NCBI GenBank assembly: GCA_900548745.1
Contig: URLQ01000016.1
Span: forward strand, 1-30,666
Direction of reading: 5' to 3'
Length of the DNA stretch: 30,666 nt
Origin: an uncultured Prevotella sp.
GTDB lineage: Bacteria; Bacteroidota; Bacteroidia; Bacteroidales; Bacteroidaceae
A program made the translations under genes and the position numbers. How positions within the stretch are numbered: position 1 is the first letter of the stretch; the number at the start of each line of letters is the position of its first letter. The notes under the pieces are model-generated. The model was not told the origin of the DNA, searched no databases, and saw nothing but the letters and a program-made list of their open reading frames with translations. Shown in pieces: positions 7,973 through 15,747 of this stretch.

Positions 7973-8983
7973 ATGGTAAGTTACAAAGAATTAGGCTTGG
8001 TAAACACCAAAGAGATGTTTAAGAGAGCCATCAACGGCGGATACGCCATTCCAGCATTCAACTTCAACAACATGGAACAGTTGCAGGCAATAATCAAGGC
8101 TTCTTCAGAGTTGAAGTCTCCGGTTATCCTTCAGGTTTCAAAAGGTGCGCGTAACTACGCTAATCCTACATTGCTCCGCTATATGGCACAGGGTGCTGTA
8201 GCATACGCAAAGGAGCTGGGATGCAACCATCCTGAAATTGTTCTCCACCTCGACCATGGTGACAGCTTCGAGCTTTGCAAGAACTGTGTAGACCTCGGCT
8301 TCTCATCAGTGATGATTGACGGTTCTTCTCTTCCTTACGACGAGAACGTAGCCTTGACAAAGAAGGTTGTAGAGTATGCTCATCAGTATGACGTTACTGT
8401 TGAGGGTGAGCTTGGCGTATTGGCAGGTGTTGAGGATGAGGTTGCTTCAGAGGTATCTCACTATACAAAGCCTGAGGAAGTTATCGACTTCACCACAAAG
8501 ACAGGTGTAGATTCTTTGGCTATCTCTATCGGTACAAGCCACGGCGCTTACAAGTTCAAGCCAGAGCAGTGCACACGCGATCCTAAGACAGGTCGTCTTG
8601 TTCCTCCTCCATTGGCATTCGACGTGCTCGACGAGATTATGAAGAGACTTCCTGGTTTCCCAATCGTTCTCCACGGTTCTTCTTCTGTTCCACAGGAGTA
8701 TGTTGACATCATCAACGCTAACGGTGGTAAGTTGCCAGATGCAGTAGGTATTCCAGAGGAGCAGCTCCGCAAGGCTTCAAAGAGCGCAGTCTGCAAGATC
8801 AACATCGACTCAGACTCTCGTCTCGCCTTCACAGCAGCAGTTCGCAAGACTTTGACAGAAAAGCCTGCTGAGTTCGACCCACGTAAGTACTGCGGTCCAG
8901 CCCGCGACTTGATGGAGCAGATGTACAAGCACAAGATTGTAGACGTGCTTGGCAGCGACAACAAACTTGGTCAGCTCGACTAA
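7973..8983 (+). CDS. fbaA: Class II fructose-bisphosphate aldolase
   Basis: This enzyme cleaves fructose 1,6-bisphosphate to dihydroxyacetone phosphate and glyceraldehyde 3-phosphate, and runs the reverse in gluconeogenesis; it is cytosolic and zinc-dependent. The 336 residues match the usual family length. LHLDHGD (residues 91-97) contains the catalytic Asp94 and zinc ligand His95. VEGELGVLAG follows, then AISIGTSHGAYKF with another zinc His. IVLHGSSSVP gives the third His and the phosphate loop, and CKINIDSDSRLAF is the typical late motif. The gene stands alone between its own strong promoter and terminator. Codon choice looks like that of a highly expressed gene, with many AAG, GGT, GTA and CGT. 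The assignment is secure; tagatose-bisphosphate aldolase is a less likely reading. Confidence 0.95.
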   Translation: MVSYKELGLVNTKEMFKRAINGGYAIPAFNFNNMEQLQAIIKASSELKSPVILQVSKGARNYANPTLLRYMAQGAVAYAKELGCNHPEIVLHLDHGDSFELCKNCVDLGFSSVMIDGSSLPYDENVALTKKVVEYAHQYDVTVEGELGVLAGVEDEVASEVSHYTKPEEVIDFTTKTGVDSLAISIGTSHGAYKFKPEQCTRDPKTGRLVPPPLAFDVLDEIMKRLPGFPIVLHGSSSVPQEYVDIINANGGKLPDAVGIPEEQLRKASKSAVCKINIDSDSRLAFTAAVRKTLTEKPAEFDPRKYCGPARDLMEQMYKHKIVDVLGSDNKLGQLD

Positions 8984-9005
8984 TATCGCAAATAAATAAA
9001 CAAAG

Positions 9006-9049
9006 AAACAGGCGCTCGTTACTTCTATGTAGCAGGGCGCCTGTTTTTT
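9006..9049 (+). terminator. Terminator of the aldolase gene
   Basis: AAACAGGCGC (9006-9015) pairs perfectly with GCGCCTGTTT (9037-9046), followed by a T-run. It lies 22 bases after the stop codon. Confidence 0.9.
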
Positions 9050-9152
9050 GTTTTTGTCGTTTTCCGGAGAGTCTTCACATGACTCCTATTCCGGTAAAGG
9101 CTATAGAGGTGGCGAGACAGCCTCTTTATTGCAGTTTCAGAGTCTCGCGCCT

Positions 9153-10220
9153 TTATTTTATCGTTTCCGTCTGGATCTTCTCGATGCTTCCCGTTGTAGG
9201 GTTAAGCACAAGACTTGTGGTATATTTCTTGCTGAACAGTTCACCGCTCAGCGATTCCGTCTTGCCGAACTGTGTGGCATACAGTTCGAAGGCTCCCATC
9301 GGCTTGTTGCCGTTTGATACCGTGACACGAATCTTGCCAGGCAGGTTGACGTATATTCCTACGTTGTCCTTGTCCTTCTTTCCGTCGTCGGTGTTGCCGT
9401 TCAGCGTCGGCATGTTGTGCAAGTCCTCCACCTTTATAAAATAAGGATTGCCTCCGAGGTCATCGTTGTCCGTCATTCCGAGATATTTGGAAAAGCGGAA
9501 CAGCAGCTGTTTGTCAACCTCACGAGTCGGTACATACATGACGATAGCTTCTGTGGTATCCTTCACCGTAGTACCTTCAAACATCTGCATCAGGGCGTTC
9601 TCCTGGTTGTCAAGATTGCGCAGCATGATGCGTAGCTGTTCTCCATCCTTCGGCATGAAGTCCGCCTGTCCTTTGTTCAGCAGTCCCTTGTTCTCTCTGA
9701 TGTCGTAGATCTCCTGTACGCAGAGTTCCGCCATCTTAGCCGTGCTGCCGGCACTCAGAATCTCCTGAGTCATGAAGTCGCGCGGATTGACAGGTTCCGG
9801 TTTCGGTGCCGGAACGAAAGCCTTCGGCTTCTCTACCGTGCGTGGCTTGGCGTTTACAGCCACGAGCACACCATTCTCATCACGGCTCAGCGAGCGTATG
9901 CTGTGCTTGGCGTCAGCCTTTGCCGTATAGAACTTAGCCGTGTCGGGCAGAGCCTCCGACGTGAGTTTCATGTTTACGATGCGATAAGTCGTGGACGGTT
10001 CGAGACTGATGTCGTTCCTCTTCAGAAAGCGTGAGGCATACGAGGCGAAGTCGCCGGGTTTATATGTCGTCTTCTCAACCAGCACTGCAAAGCGCAGAGC
10101 CGTCTTAGGCAGATAGTATGATGCCCCTTCCACCGACAGTCCGTTGCCTGTCTGTGCTGCAGCTGTCGTGCCGAAGGCAAGAGCCGCAAGGCATAGCATG
10201 TTCTTAATCTTTGATTTCAT
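9153..10220 (-). CDS. DUF4831 family exported protein
   Basis: The start is placed at MKSKIKNMLCLAALAFG (10220), because a clean signal peptide ending in TTAAAQ begins there. An ATG 17 codons upstream would put a charged segment before it. The protein is 355 residues. The mature part opens with YYLPKTALRF and VEKTTYKPGDFASYA, followed by TTYRI and PDTAKFYT, the typical opening of DUF4831 proteins of Bacteroidales. Their function is unknown and location is periplasmic or outer-surface. There is no lipobox Cys. It follows nnr by 66 bases on the same strand and is probably co-transcribed with it, having no clear promoter of its own. I see no catalytic motif. Confidence 0.85.
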   Translation of the reverse strand: MKSKIKNMLCLAALAFGTTAAAQTGNGLSVEGASYYLPKTALRFAVLVEKTTYKPGDFASYASRFLKRNDISLEPSTTYRIVNMKLTSEALPDTAKFYTAKADAKHSIRSLSRDENGVLVAVNAKPRTVEKPKAFVPAPKPEPVNPRDFMTQEILSAGSTAKMAELCVQEIYDIRENKGLLNKGQADFMPKDGEQLRIMLRNLDNQENALMQMFEGTTVKDTTEAIVMYVPTREVDKQLLFRFSKYLGMTDNDDLGGNPYFIKVEDLHNMPTLNGNTDDGKKDKDNVGIYVNLPGKIRVTVSNGNKPMGAFELYATQFGKTESLSGELFSKKYTTSLVLNPTTGSIEKIQTETIK

Positions 10221-10286
10221 CTTTATATTATATTTTATGATGCTGATATTTTCAGATGATATTGTTCGCAATATAGAGTTGCACCT

Positions 10287-11804
10287 TTAGTCTTCCATTC
10301 TTTTGAAAGCCTTCGGCAGGCAGTTGATAATGTCGCTTGCCATAAGACTCTCCTTGCCAAGTTCCTCGGCGGCAATGTCTCCTGCAAGACCATGCAGGAA
10401 CATACCTATTATGCAAGCCTCCTTCTGGCTGTATCCTCTTGCGAGGAGGGCGGTTATGATACCCGTCAGTACATCGCCGCTGCCGGCAGTTGCCATGCCG
10501 CTGTTGCCGGTAGAGTTGAACACCACTTTGCCGTCAGGCATGCAGAGCATCGAATAATGGTCTTTCACTATTATATAAATGTGCATTGACCTTGCCATCT
10601 CCACAGCTTTCTCCATACGCTCATAGCTGTCGTTGGATCTTCCTCCGGCAAGTCGTTCAAACTCCACAGGATGAGGAGTCAGGATGGAGTCTACGGGAAT
10701 CTGCTGCAGCCATGCGCGGTGGGAGGCAAGGATGTTCAGTCCGTCGGCATCGATTACAGTCGGAGCCTGTGTGCGTCTGATTTGTGAAATCATGGCAATG
10801 GCGGTTGTCTCTTCCGTGCCTAATCCCGGTCCGATGCCCATGGCGTCGAAGTCGTCAGAGGCGATAGCCTCCGTAAACATGTTGCCGTCAGAGTCGTGGC
10901 TGACGATAGCCTCCGGCACCGCTGTTTGCAGTATGTCGTTGTTGCGCAGCGGCACATGTACCGTCACCTTTCCCACTCCAGCTCTCATGCAAGCCTTGGC
11001 AGCAAGAACCGAAGCCCCCGCCATGCCGTATTTTCCGGCTACGAGCAGTGCGCTGCCAGCCGTACCTTTATGCCAGAAGTCATTCCTCTGCCGCAGCATC
11101 TCCCTGATGTCGGATTCCTCCGTCATCGTGAAGTCGGCATCAATGTTCTTCAGTCCCTCTGCGCTCAGACGGATGTCCAGCACACGCAGTTTGCCAATGA
11201 ACACCTGGTTTTCGGCAAAGAGGAACGCTAACTTCTTCTGTTGCAGCGTGAAGGTATAGTCAGCCTGTATGATATTGGTGCGGGCATTGAAAGAGTTGTT
11301 CTCAGCCATTAATCCCGACGGAATGTCGATGCTCGCCACTTTACATTCCGACTGGTTGATGTATTTCACGAGCGAAGCGAAACCTCCGGCAAGCGGCTTG
11401 TTCAGTCCGGAGCCGAAGAGACCGTCGATGACGAGAGTCTTTGCCGATAGGACCGGCGGGTCGAACTCATCCGTGACCTCAGTGAAATTCTTTATGCTTT
11501 TACATTGTTCTATTCTATCCTTGTTCGTGGCGCAGTCAGGAGAAAGACTCTTGTTGACATTAAAAAGATAGGCATTAACGGCATAGCCCTGTTCAGCCAT
11601 CATTCTTGCCACGGCGAGTGCATCGCCGCCGTTGTTTCCTGGTCCGGCAAACACAACAATCTGCGTGTCGCTGCTCCAAACACTGGTTATTCCTCTTGTG
11701 AGAGCCTTGGCGGCACGTTCCATTAAATCTATAGATTTTATGGGCTCGTGTTCTATTGTATATTTATCGAGCTCACGTATCTGTGTGCAAGTAAGTATCT
11801 TCAT
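10287..11804 (-). CDS. nnr: Bifunctional NAD(P)HX epimerase / ADP-dependent dehydratase
   Basis: The protein repairs hydrated NADH and NADPH. The N-terminal YjeF half epimerises R-NAD(P)HX, and the C-terminal ribokinase-like half dehydrates the S form using ADP (or ATP). The 505 residues fit the fused form. The N-half shows REL and the loop FAGPGNNGGDALAVAR (about 54-69), then VIDGLFGSGLNKPL and SIDIPSGL. The C-half shows GSALLVAGKYGMAGA, GIGPGLG, VIDADGLN, LTPHPVEF and the nucleotide motif NSGMATAGSGDVLTGII near residue 440. The gene is divergent from hpt with 87 bases between the starts. On its strand TATTTTTG (11817-11810) could be a -7 element almost touching the start codon, which would mean a nearly leaderless message; this is weak. 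Confidence 0.95.
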   Translation of the reverse strand: MKILTCTQIRELDKYTIEHEPIKSIDLMERAAKALTRGITSVWSSDTQIVVFAGPGNNGGDALAVARMMAEQGYAVNAYLFNVNKSLSPDCATNKDRIEQCKSIKNFTEVTDEFDPPVLSAKTLVIDGLFGSGLNKPLAGGFASLVKYINQSECKVASIDIPSGLMAENNSFNARTNIIQADYTFTLQQKKLAFLFAENQVFIGKLRVLDIRLSAEGLKNIDADFTMTEESDIREMLRQRNDFWHKGTAGSALLVAGKYGMAGASVLAAKACMRAGVGKVTVHVPLRNNDILQTAVPEAIVSHDSDGNMFTEAIASDDFDAMGIGPGLGTEETTAIAMISQIRRTQAPTVIDADGLNILASHRAWLQQIPVDSILTPHPVEFERLAGGRSNDSYERMEKAVEMARSMHIYIIVKDHYSMLCMPDGKVVFNSTGNSGMATAGSGDVLTGIITALLARGYSQKEACIIGMFLHGLAGDIAAEELGKESLMASDIINCLPKAFKRMED

Positions 11805-11833
11805 ATCTGCAAAAATACTAATTAATTGGATAG

Positions 11834-11868
11834 TTTGCTGTATAGTTTGAATATTTTTATTACTTTTG
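11834..11868 (+). promoter_or_regulatory. Promoter of the hpt-adk unit
   Basis: TACTTTTG at 11861-11868 fits the -7 consensus. TTTG at 11834-11837 is a possible -33, with a slightly long spacer of 23 bases. The start codon follows 23 bases after the -7 element. Confidence 0.5.
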
Positions 11869-11891
11869 TGCGCAAAAATACAAAAAAACTT

Positions 11892-12425
11892 ATGGCTACA
11901 ATTGATATAAAGGACAAAACCTTTGAAACTTTGATACCGGAAGAGGAGATTCTGCGCCGTGTGAAAGTCGTTGCCGACAAGATAAGCAATGACCTAAAAG
12001 GAAAGAATCCTCTGCTTTTGGGAGTGCTTAACGGCTCGTTTATTTTTGCTGCGGACCTGATGCGTATGCTCACCATCGAGAGTGAGATATCTTTTGTGAA
12101 GATGTCTTCATACGAGGGAACAGAGTCTACAGGCAACGTAAAGAAGCTCGTGGGACTCAACGAGAATATCGAAGGGCGCACTGTCGTTATCGTTGAGGAT
12201 ATCGTAGACTCCGGTCTGACCATGGAGCGCATGCTTGAATATCTTAAGGACTTCAAGCCGGCAGAGATTCGCATCTGTACCTTGCTGCTCAAGCCGGAGA
12301 ATCTGAAGCGTAAGCTCGACATAGACTATGTGGCGATGGAGATACCGAATGACTTCATCGTAGGCTATGGCCTTGACTACGACGGACTGGGTCGTAATCT
12401 GCGCGACATCTATGTAGTGAAATAA
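11892..12425 (+). CDS. hpt: Hypoxanthine phosphoribosyltransferase
   Basis: The enzyme converts hypoxanthine (and guanine) with PRPP to IMP (GMP) in purine salvage, in the cytosol. The start is MATIDIKDK at 11892; an upstream in-frame ATG would place the promoter inside the gene. The 177 residues match the family. LLGVLNGSFIFAADLMR is the LKG-like loop region (about 43-59). VVIVEDIVDSGLTM (about 98-111) is the PRPP-binding motif with its acidic pair. The end has DFIVGYGLDYDGLGRNL, typical of HPRT. It heads a unit with adk, 87 bases downstream. Confidence 0.95.
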   Translation: MATIDIKDKTFETLIPEEEILRRVKVVADKISNDLKGKNPLLLGVLNGSFIFAADLMRMLTIESEISFVKMSSYEGTESTGNVKKLVGLNENIEGRTVVIVEDIVDSGLTMERMLEYLKDFKPAEIRICTLLLKPENLKRKLDIDYVAMEIPNDFIVGYGLDYDGLGRNLRDIYVVK

Positions 12426-12447
12426 ATAAAGAACAAATATAGTAGGT

Positions 12448-12479
12448 CCAGACGGCTCCGAGTGATCAGAGTTGTCTGG
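12448..12479 (+). other. Hairpin between hpt and adk
   Basis: CCAGACGGCTC (12448-12458) pairs with GAGTTGTCTGG (12469-12479), with two G-T pairs and a 10-base loop. Only a weak T-rich stretch follows, so it may be a partial terminator, attenuator or RNA-processing site rather than a full stop. Confidence 0.5.
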
Positions 12480-12512
12480 GTATTGTTTAATAAAACAAAA
12501 TCAAAAAAACAA

Positions 12513-13085
12513 ATGAAGAATATTGTTATTTTCGGTGCCCCTGGTTCGGGTAAGGGTACACAGAGCGATCTGATGATCAAGAAATATGGCTTGGGACATA
12601 TCTCGACCGGCGATGTGTTGCGCAACGAAATCAAGAACGAAACAGAACTTGGCAAGACAGCCAAGGCTTTCATCGACAAGGGTCAGCTTATCCCGGATGA
12701 TTTGATGGTAGACATCCTTGCCAGCGTTTACGACGGCTTCGGCAAAGAGCATGAGGGCGTTATCTTTGACGGTTTCCCACGTACCATCCCACAGGCAGAG
12801 GCCTTGAAGAAGATGCTCTCAGAACGTGGTCATAATGTGGCAGCGATGATAGAGCTTGATGTTCCGGAGGACGAGCTGATGACACGCCTTATCAAGCGTG
12901 GAAAGGAGAGCGGTCGCTCTGATGACAACGAAGAGACAATCAAGAAGCGTCTTGATGTTTACCACAACCAGACAGCTCCGCTCATCGACTGGTATGAGAA
13001 GGAGGGCATCCATCACCACATCAACGGTCTTGGTGAACTCGACCGCATCTTCGGTGACATCTGTAATATTATCGACAATCTGTAA
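12513..13085 (+). CDS. adk: Adenylate kinase, short form
   Basis: The enzyme interconverts ATP + AMP and 2 ADP in the cytosol. The start is MKNIVIFGAPGSGKGT at 12513, which puts the P-loop at residues 8-16 as usual; the longer frame adds 17 unrelated residues. The 190 residues correspond to the short form. GHISTGDVLR (AMP site), FDGFPRT and the arginines in RLIKRGKESGR are present. The large zinc-type LID insertion is replaced by a short acidic loop (RSDDNEE). This is the type usual in Bacteroidota. Confidence 0.95.
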   Translation: MKNIVIFGAPGSGKGTQSDLMIKKYGLGHISTGDVLRNEIKNETELGKTAKAFIDKGQLIPDDLMVDILASVYDGFGKEHEGVIFDGFPRTIPQAEALKKMLSERGHNVAAMIELDVPEDELMTRLIKRGKESGRSDDNEETIKKRLDVYHNQTAPLIDWYEKEGIHHHINGLGELDRIFGDICNIIDNL

Positions 13086-13110
13086 TAGAAAACATATTTG
13101 ACGATATATA

Positions 13111-13146
13111 AAAAGCCTCAAAGCGTTGAACAGCTTTGAGGCTTTT
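13111..13146. terminator. Bidirectional terminator between adk and pgeF
   Basis: AAAAGCCTCAAAGC (13111-13124) pairs perfectly over 14 bp with GCTTTGAGGCTTTT (13133-13146), with an 8-base loop. A-run and T-run flanks let it serve both adk (plus) and the convergent pgeF-obgE unit (minus). Confidence 0.92.
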
Positions 13147-13154
13147 GCATATCC

Positions 13155-13958
13155 TTACCTGATTATTATTCCTGAGTATATCCTGCCAGAGGCGGTGCCG
13201 AGGCGACGGGCTGAGAAGAAATCCTCCACATTGTTATAAGTACAGACGTCGCTGACCTGGATATTCTCCTCGTTGATGCCACACTGCAAGAGCTGGCGGC
13301 GGTTACATTCCTTTAAGTCTATGTGCCATTTGTATTCGAAGTCTGTACCAGCCACCTTCATCTGCTTGCTTATAGCGTCCATCTCAAAGTTGGCATTTGC
13401 AAACTCCTCATACACCTCATTGCCCACTTCAAAGGCATCAAGTGATATTCCTGGCCCGATGACAGCCTTGAGGTCGGAAGGTATGGTCTGGTAGGCAAGG
13501 CGCATCTCCGTGACCGCTTTCATGACGATACGTGCCACGGTGCCTCTCCATCCGGCATGTACGGCGCAGACGGCTTCATGCTCCGGGTCATAGAGCAGGA
13601 TAGGGATGCAGTCGGCAGTAGACACTCCGACGCATACCCCCTTGATGTTTGTCATAACGGCATCCACTCCCTCAAGAATCATCTTGCGTATGTTCTCCGG
13701 TAGCGAAAGGAAGTCTTCTGCAATCTGTCTTGTCTCTATGCCGTGGGTCTGATGCGGTATTATCATGTGGTCGGCATCAATGCCCAGCTCGGCGGCAAGA
13801 GCCTTGCGGTTTTTATTTATCGCTTCTGCTTCGTCGCCGCAATATTTGTTGATGTTGAACTCGCCATAGTTTCCTCTGCTGCATCCGCCATGGCGCGTGG
13901 TGCTGAAAGAGATTATCCCATCGGCGATATTATAATATGAAAGTTCCGGAGCCTTCAT
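13155..13958 (-). CDS. pgeF: Peptidoglycan editing factor, YfiH/DUF152 family
   Basis: Members of this multicopper-oxidase-like family, long called polyphenol oxidase or laccase domain, correct wrongly built peptidoglycan precursors in E. coli; purine nucleoside activity has also been reported. The 267 residues match the family. Metal-site motifs are HQTHG (about residues 69-73), VSTADCIPILLYD with its Cys, and VCAVHAGWRGTVARI with its His. FSTTRHGG at the N-terminus is typical. The start overlaps the obgE stop by one base (TGATG), indicating translational coupling. Whether the cell uses it for wall editing or nucleoside turnover cannot be told from the sequence. Confidence 0.9.
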   Translation of the reverse strand: MKAPELSYYNIADGIISFSTTRHGGCSRGNYGEFNINKYCGDEAEAINKNRKALAAELGIDADHMIIPHQTHGIETRQIAEDFLSLPENIRKMILEGVDAVMTNIKGVCVGVSTADCIPILLYDPEHEAVCAVHAGWRGTVARIVMKAVTEMRLAYQTIPSDLKAVIGPGISLDAFEVGNEVYEEFANANFEMDAISKQMKVAGTDFEYKWHIDLKECNRRQLLQCGINEENIQVSDVCTYNNVEDFFSARRLGTASGRIYSGIIIR

Positions 13959-15133
13959 CAGTCCTCATCCTCCATTTCATATTCAAAGTCATCGAGGTCG
14001 TCAACGTCTTCAACATCCTCGTCATCGACAAATTCAATCTCGTCTTCACCCTCAGAACGAAGCTCCTCCGGCAGAGAGCTGAGGTCTTTGTCGCGGTGTA
14101 CGAGAGACTCCTCTGCTATGACGCCGGCAATCTTGTTGCTTTCGCTGTTAAGCTCTTTCCACAGAATGTCCTTCAGTTCGTTGATACCCTGTCCTGTAAC
14201 GGAAGAGATGAATACAACGGGCAAGTCTTCTGGCAACGTCTCTTTCAGCATTTCTATAAGTTCCTCATCGAGCAAGTCGCTCTTTGTCACCGCCAGTACG
14301 CGATGCTTGTCGAGCATCTCCGGGTTGAAGCTCGTCAGCTCGTTGAGCAGAATTTCGTACTCTCGCTTTATGTCGTCGGTGTCTCCCGGCACCATAAAGA
14401 GGAGTAGTGAGTTGCGTTCTATATGTCTCAGGAATCTCAGTCCCAATCCTTTTCCTTCGCTTGCTCCTTCGATGATACCCGGTATGTCTGCCATGACGAA
14501 CGACTTATGGTCGTGGTATTCCACGATGCCGAGCGATGGTTCGAGAGTGGTGAAGGGGTAATTGGCAATCTTAGGGCGCGCACTCGATACGGCAGAGAGC
14601 AAGGTGCTCTTGCCTGCATTCGGGAAACCGACGAGACCCACGTCGGCAAGGAGCTTCAACTCCATGATGACAGTCATCTCCTGCATCGGTTCTCCTGGCT
14701 GGGCGTAGCGTGGAGCCTGGTTCGTGGCGGTGCGGAACTGGTAGTTGCCAAGTCCTCCACGACCGCCTTTCAGCAGCATCACTTCCTGTCCGTCGTGCAT
14801 CACGTCACAAATGAACTTACCTGTTTCCGCGTCGTAAACCACCGTACCGCACGGCACGTCGATGTATACGTCCTTTCCGTCGGTGCCGTGGCATTTGTCT
14901 CTTCCTCCGTTTCCTCCATGTTCCGCCTTTATGTGGCGCTGGTATTTCAGGTGGAGCAGAGTCCAGTAGTTATGGTTTCCTCGCAGTATGATGCTTCCTC
15001 CCTTGCCGCCGTCGCCACCGTCAGGTCCGCCGTTAGGCTGGTATTTTACGTGGCGCAGGTGCATAGAGCCTTTTCCGCCCTTACCGGAGCGGCAATATAT
15101 CTTTACGTAGTCTACAAAATTTGATTCTGGCAT
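13958..15133 (-). CDS. obgE: Obg-family GTPase
   Basis: This essential GTPase acts in late assembly of the large ribosomal subunit and in stress signalling. The 391 residues hold, in order, the glycine-rich Obg fold (about 1-160, with GGKGGKGS-like runs and RGGRGGLGN) and the G domain with G1 GFPNAGKST (about 167-175). DIPGIIEGAS (G3), TKSD (G4) and FISSVTGQG (G5) follow, and the C-terminus is long and very acidic (DEDVEDVDDLDDFEYE). That acidic tail takes the place of the structured OCT domain, as in other Bacteroidota. It is read together with pgeF, whose start it overlaps. Confidence 0.96.
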   Translation of the reverse strand: MPESNFVDYVKIYCRSGKGGKGSMHLRHVKYQPNGGPDGGDGGKGGSIILRGNHNYWTLLHLKYQRHIKAEHGGNGGRDKCHGTDGKDVYIDVPCGTVVYDAETGKFICDVMHDGQEVMLLKGGRGGLGNYQFRTATNQAPRYAQPGEPMQEMTVIMELKLLADVGLVGFPNAGKSTLLSAVSSARPKIANYPFTTLEPSLGIVEYHDHKSFVMADIPGIIEGASEGKGLGLRFLRHIERNSLLLFMVPGDTDDIKREYEILLNELTSFNPEMLDKHRVLAVTKSDLLDEELIEMLKETLPEDLPVVFISSVTGQGINELKDILWKELNSESNKIAGVIAEESLVHRDKDLSSLPEELRSEGEDEIEFVDDEDVEDVDDLDDFEYEMEDED

Positions 15134-15194
15134 ATTCGTTTATTTTTCTGTTTCTTGGGGTTAAAGAAGTATTAAAAGTTGTTGGTCAAAGCGG

Positions 15195-15734
15195 TTAGTC
15201 TTTGATTTCAGAGAGTGCTTTCTCCATTCTTTCAATCACTACGGTGGAGAGAATCACCTTTCCGTCGGGTCCGATGAGCGTCATGGATGGAATCCATTGC
15301 ACTCCGTAGGTTTTTGAAATCTCAGCCTCGCGCATTCTCTTCAGTTCGCTGACGTGCAGCCAAGTCATCTGGTTGTTTGCTATGCAGTTGCTCCATCTGT
15401 TGTGGTCGGTGTCGAAAGAAACTCCGACGAACACCACCTTCTTGCCGTATCTCTCATACATCTCCTTCACTTTGGGAATGTCTTTGCGGCAGTCGGGACA
15501 CCACGAAGCCCAGAAGTCGAGCAGTATGTACTTGCCCTTGTGGTCGGCAAGACTGAAGATTTTCCTGTTGGGCATGGGCAGAGAGAATTCAGGAGCCACG
15601 GTACCTGTCTTCAGGAGATTCTGAGCGTATAGGGAGTCAAGGTCTTTGCCCTGCTCCGTCTGGCTCTGTGCTGCAACGTTGAGGGAGGCAACAAAGATGA
15701 GAGCCAATGATAAGATAGTTTTCTTGATATTCAT
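15195..15734 (-). CDS. Exported thioredoxin-like protein (TlpA/ResA type)
   Basis: The 179 residues have a signal peptide (MNIKKTILSLALIFVASLNV, then AAQS) and a thioredoxin fold. FWASWCPDCRKDIP carries the redox pair Cys79-Pro-Asp-Cys82, and VGVSFDTDHNRW and GVQWIPSMTLIGPDG (cis-Pro loop) follow. TVAPEFSLP near residue 46 is the typical AhpC/TSA-Redoxin beginning. It probably reduces or isomerises disulfides in the periplasm. There is no lipobox Cys, so it should be soluble after cleavage. It sits 13 bases downstream of the ABC exporter and 61 upstream of obgE on the same strand. The specific partner is unknown. Confidence 0.9.
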   Translation of the reverse strand: MNIKKTILSLALIFVASLNVAAQSQTEQGKDLDSLYAQNLLKTGTVAPEFSLPMPNRKIFSLADHKGKYILLDFWASWCPDCRKDIPKVKEMYERYGKKVVFVGVSFDTDHNRWSNCIANNQMTWLHVSELKRMREAEISKTYGVQWIPSMTLIGPDGKVILSTVVIERMEKALSEIKD

Positions 15735-15747
15735 ATATTTATAGTTT

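Noticed and set aside
12462..12512. Upstream start for adenylate kinase
   Set aside because: It would add 17 residues before the first strand and P-loop, and it runs through the hpt-adk hairpin.
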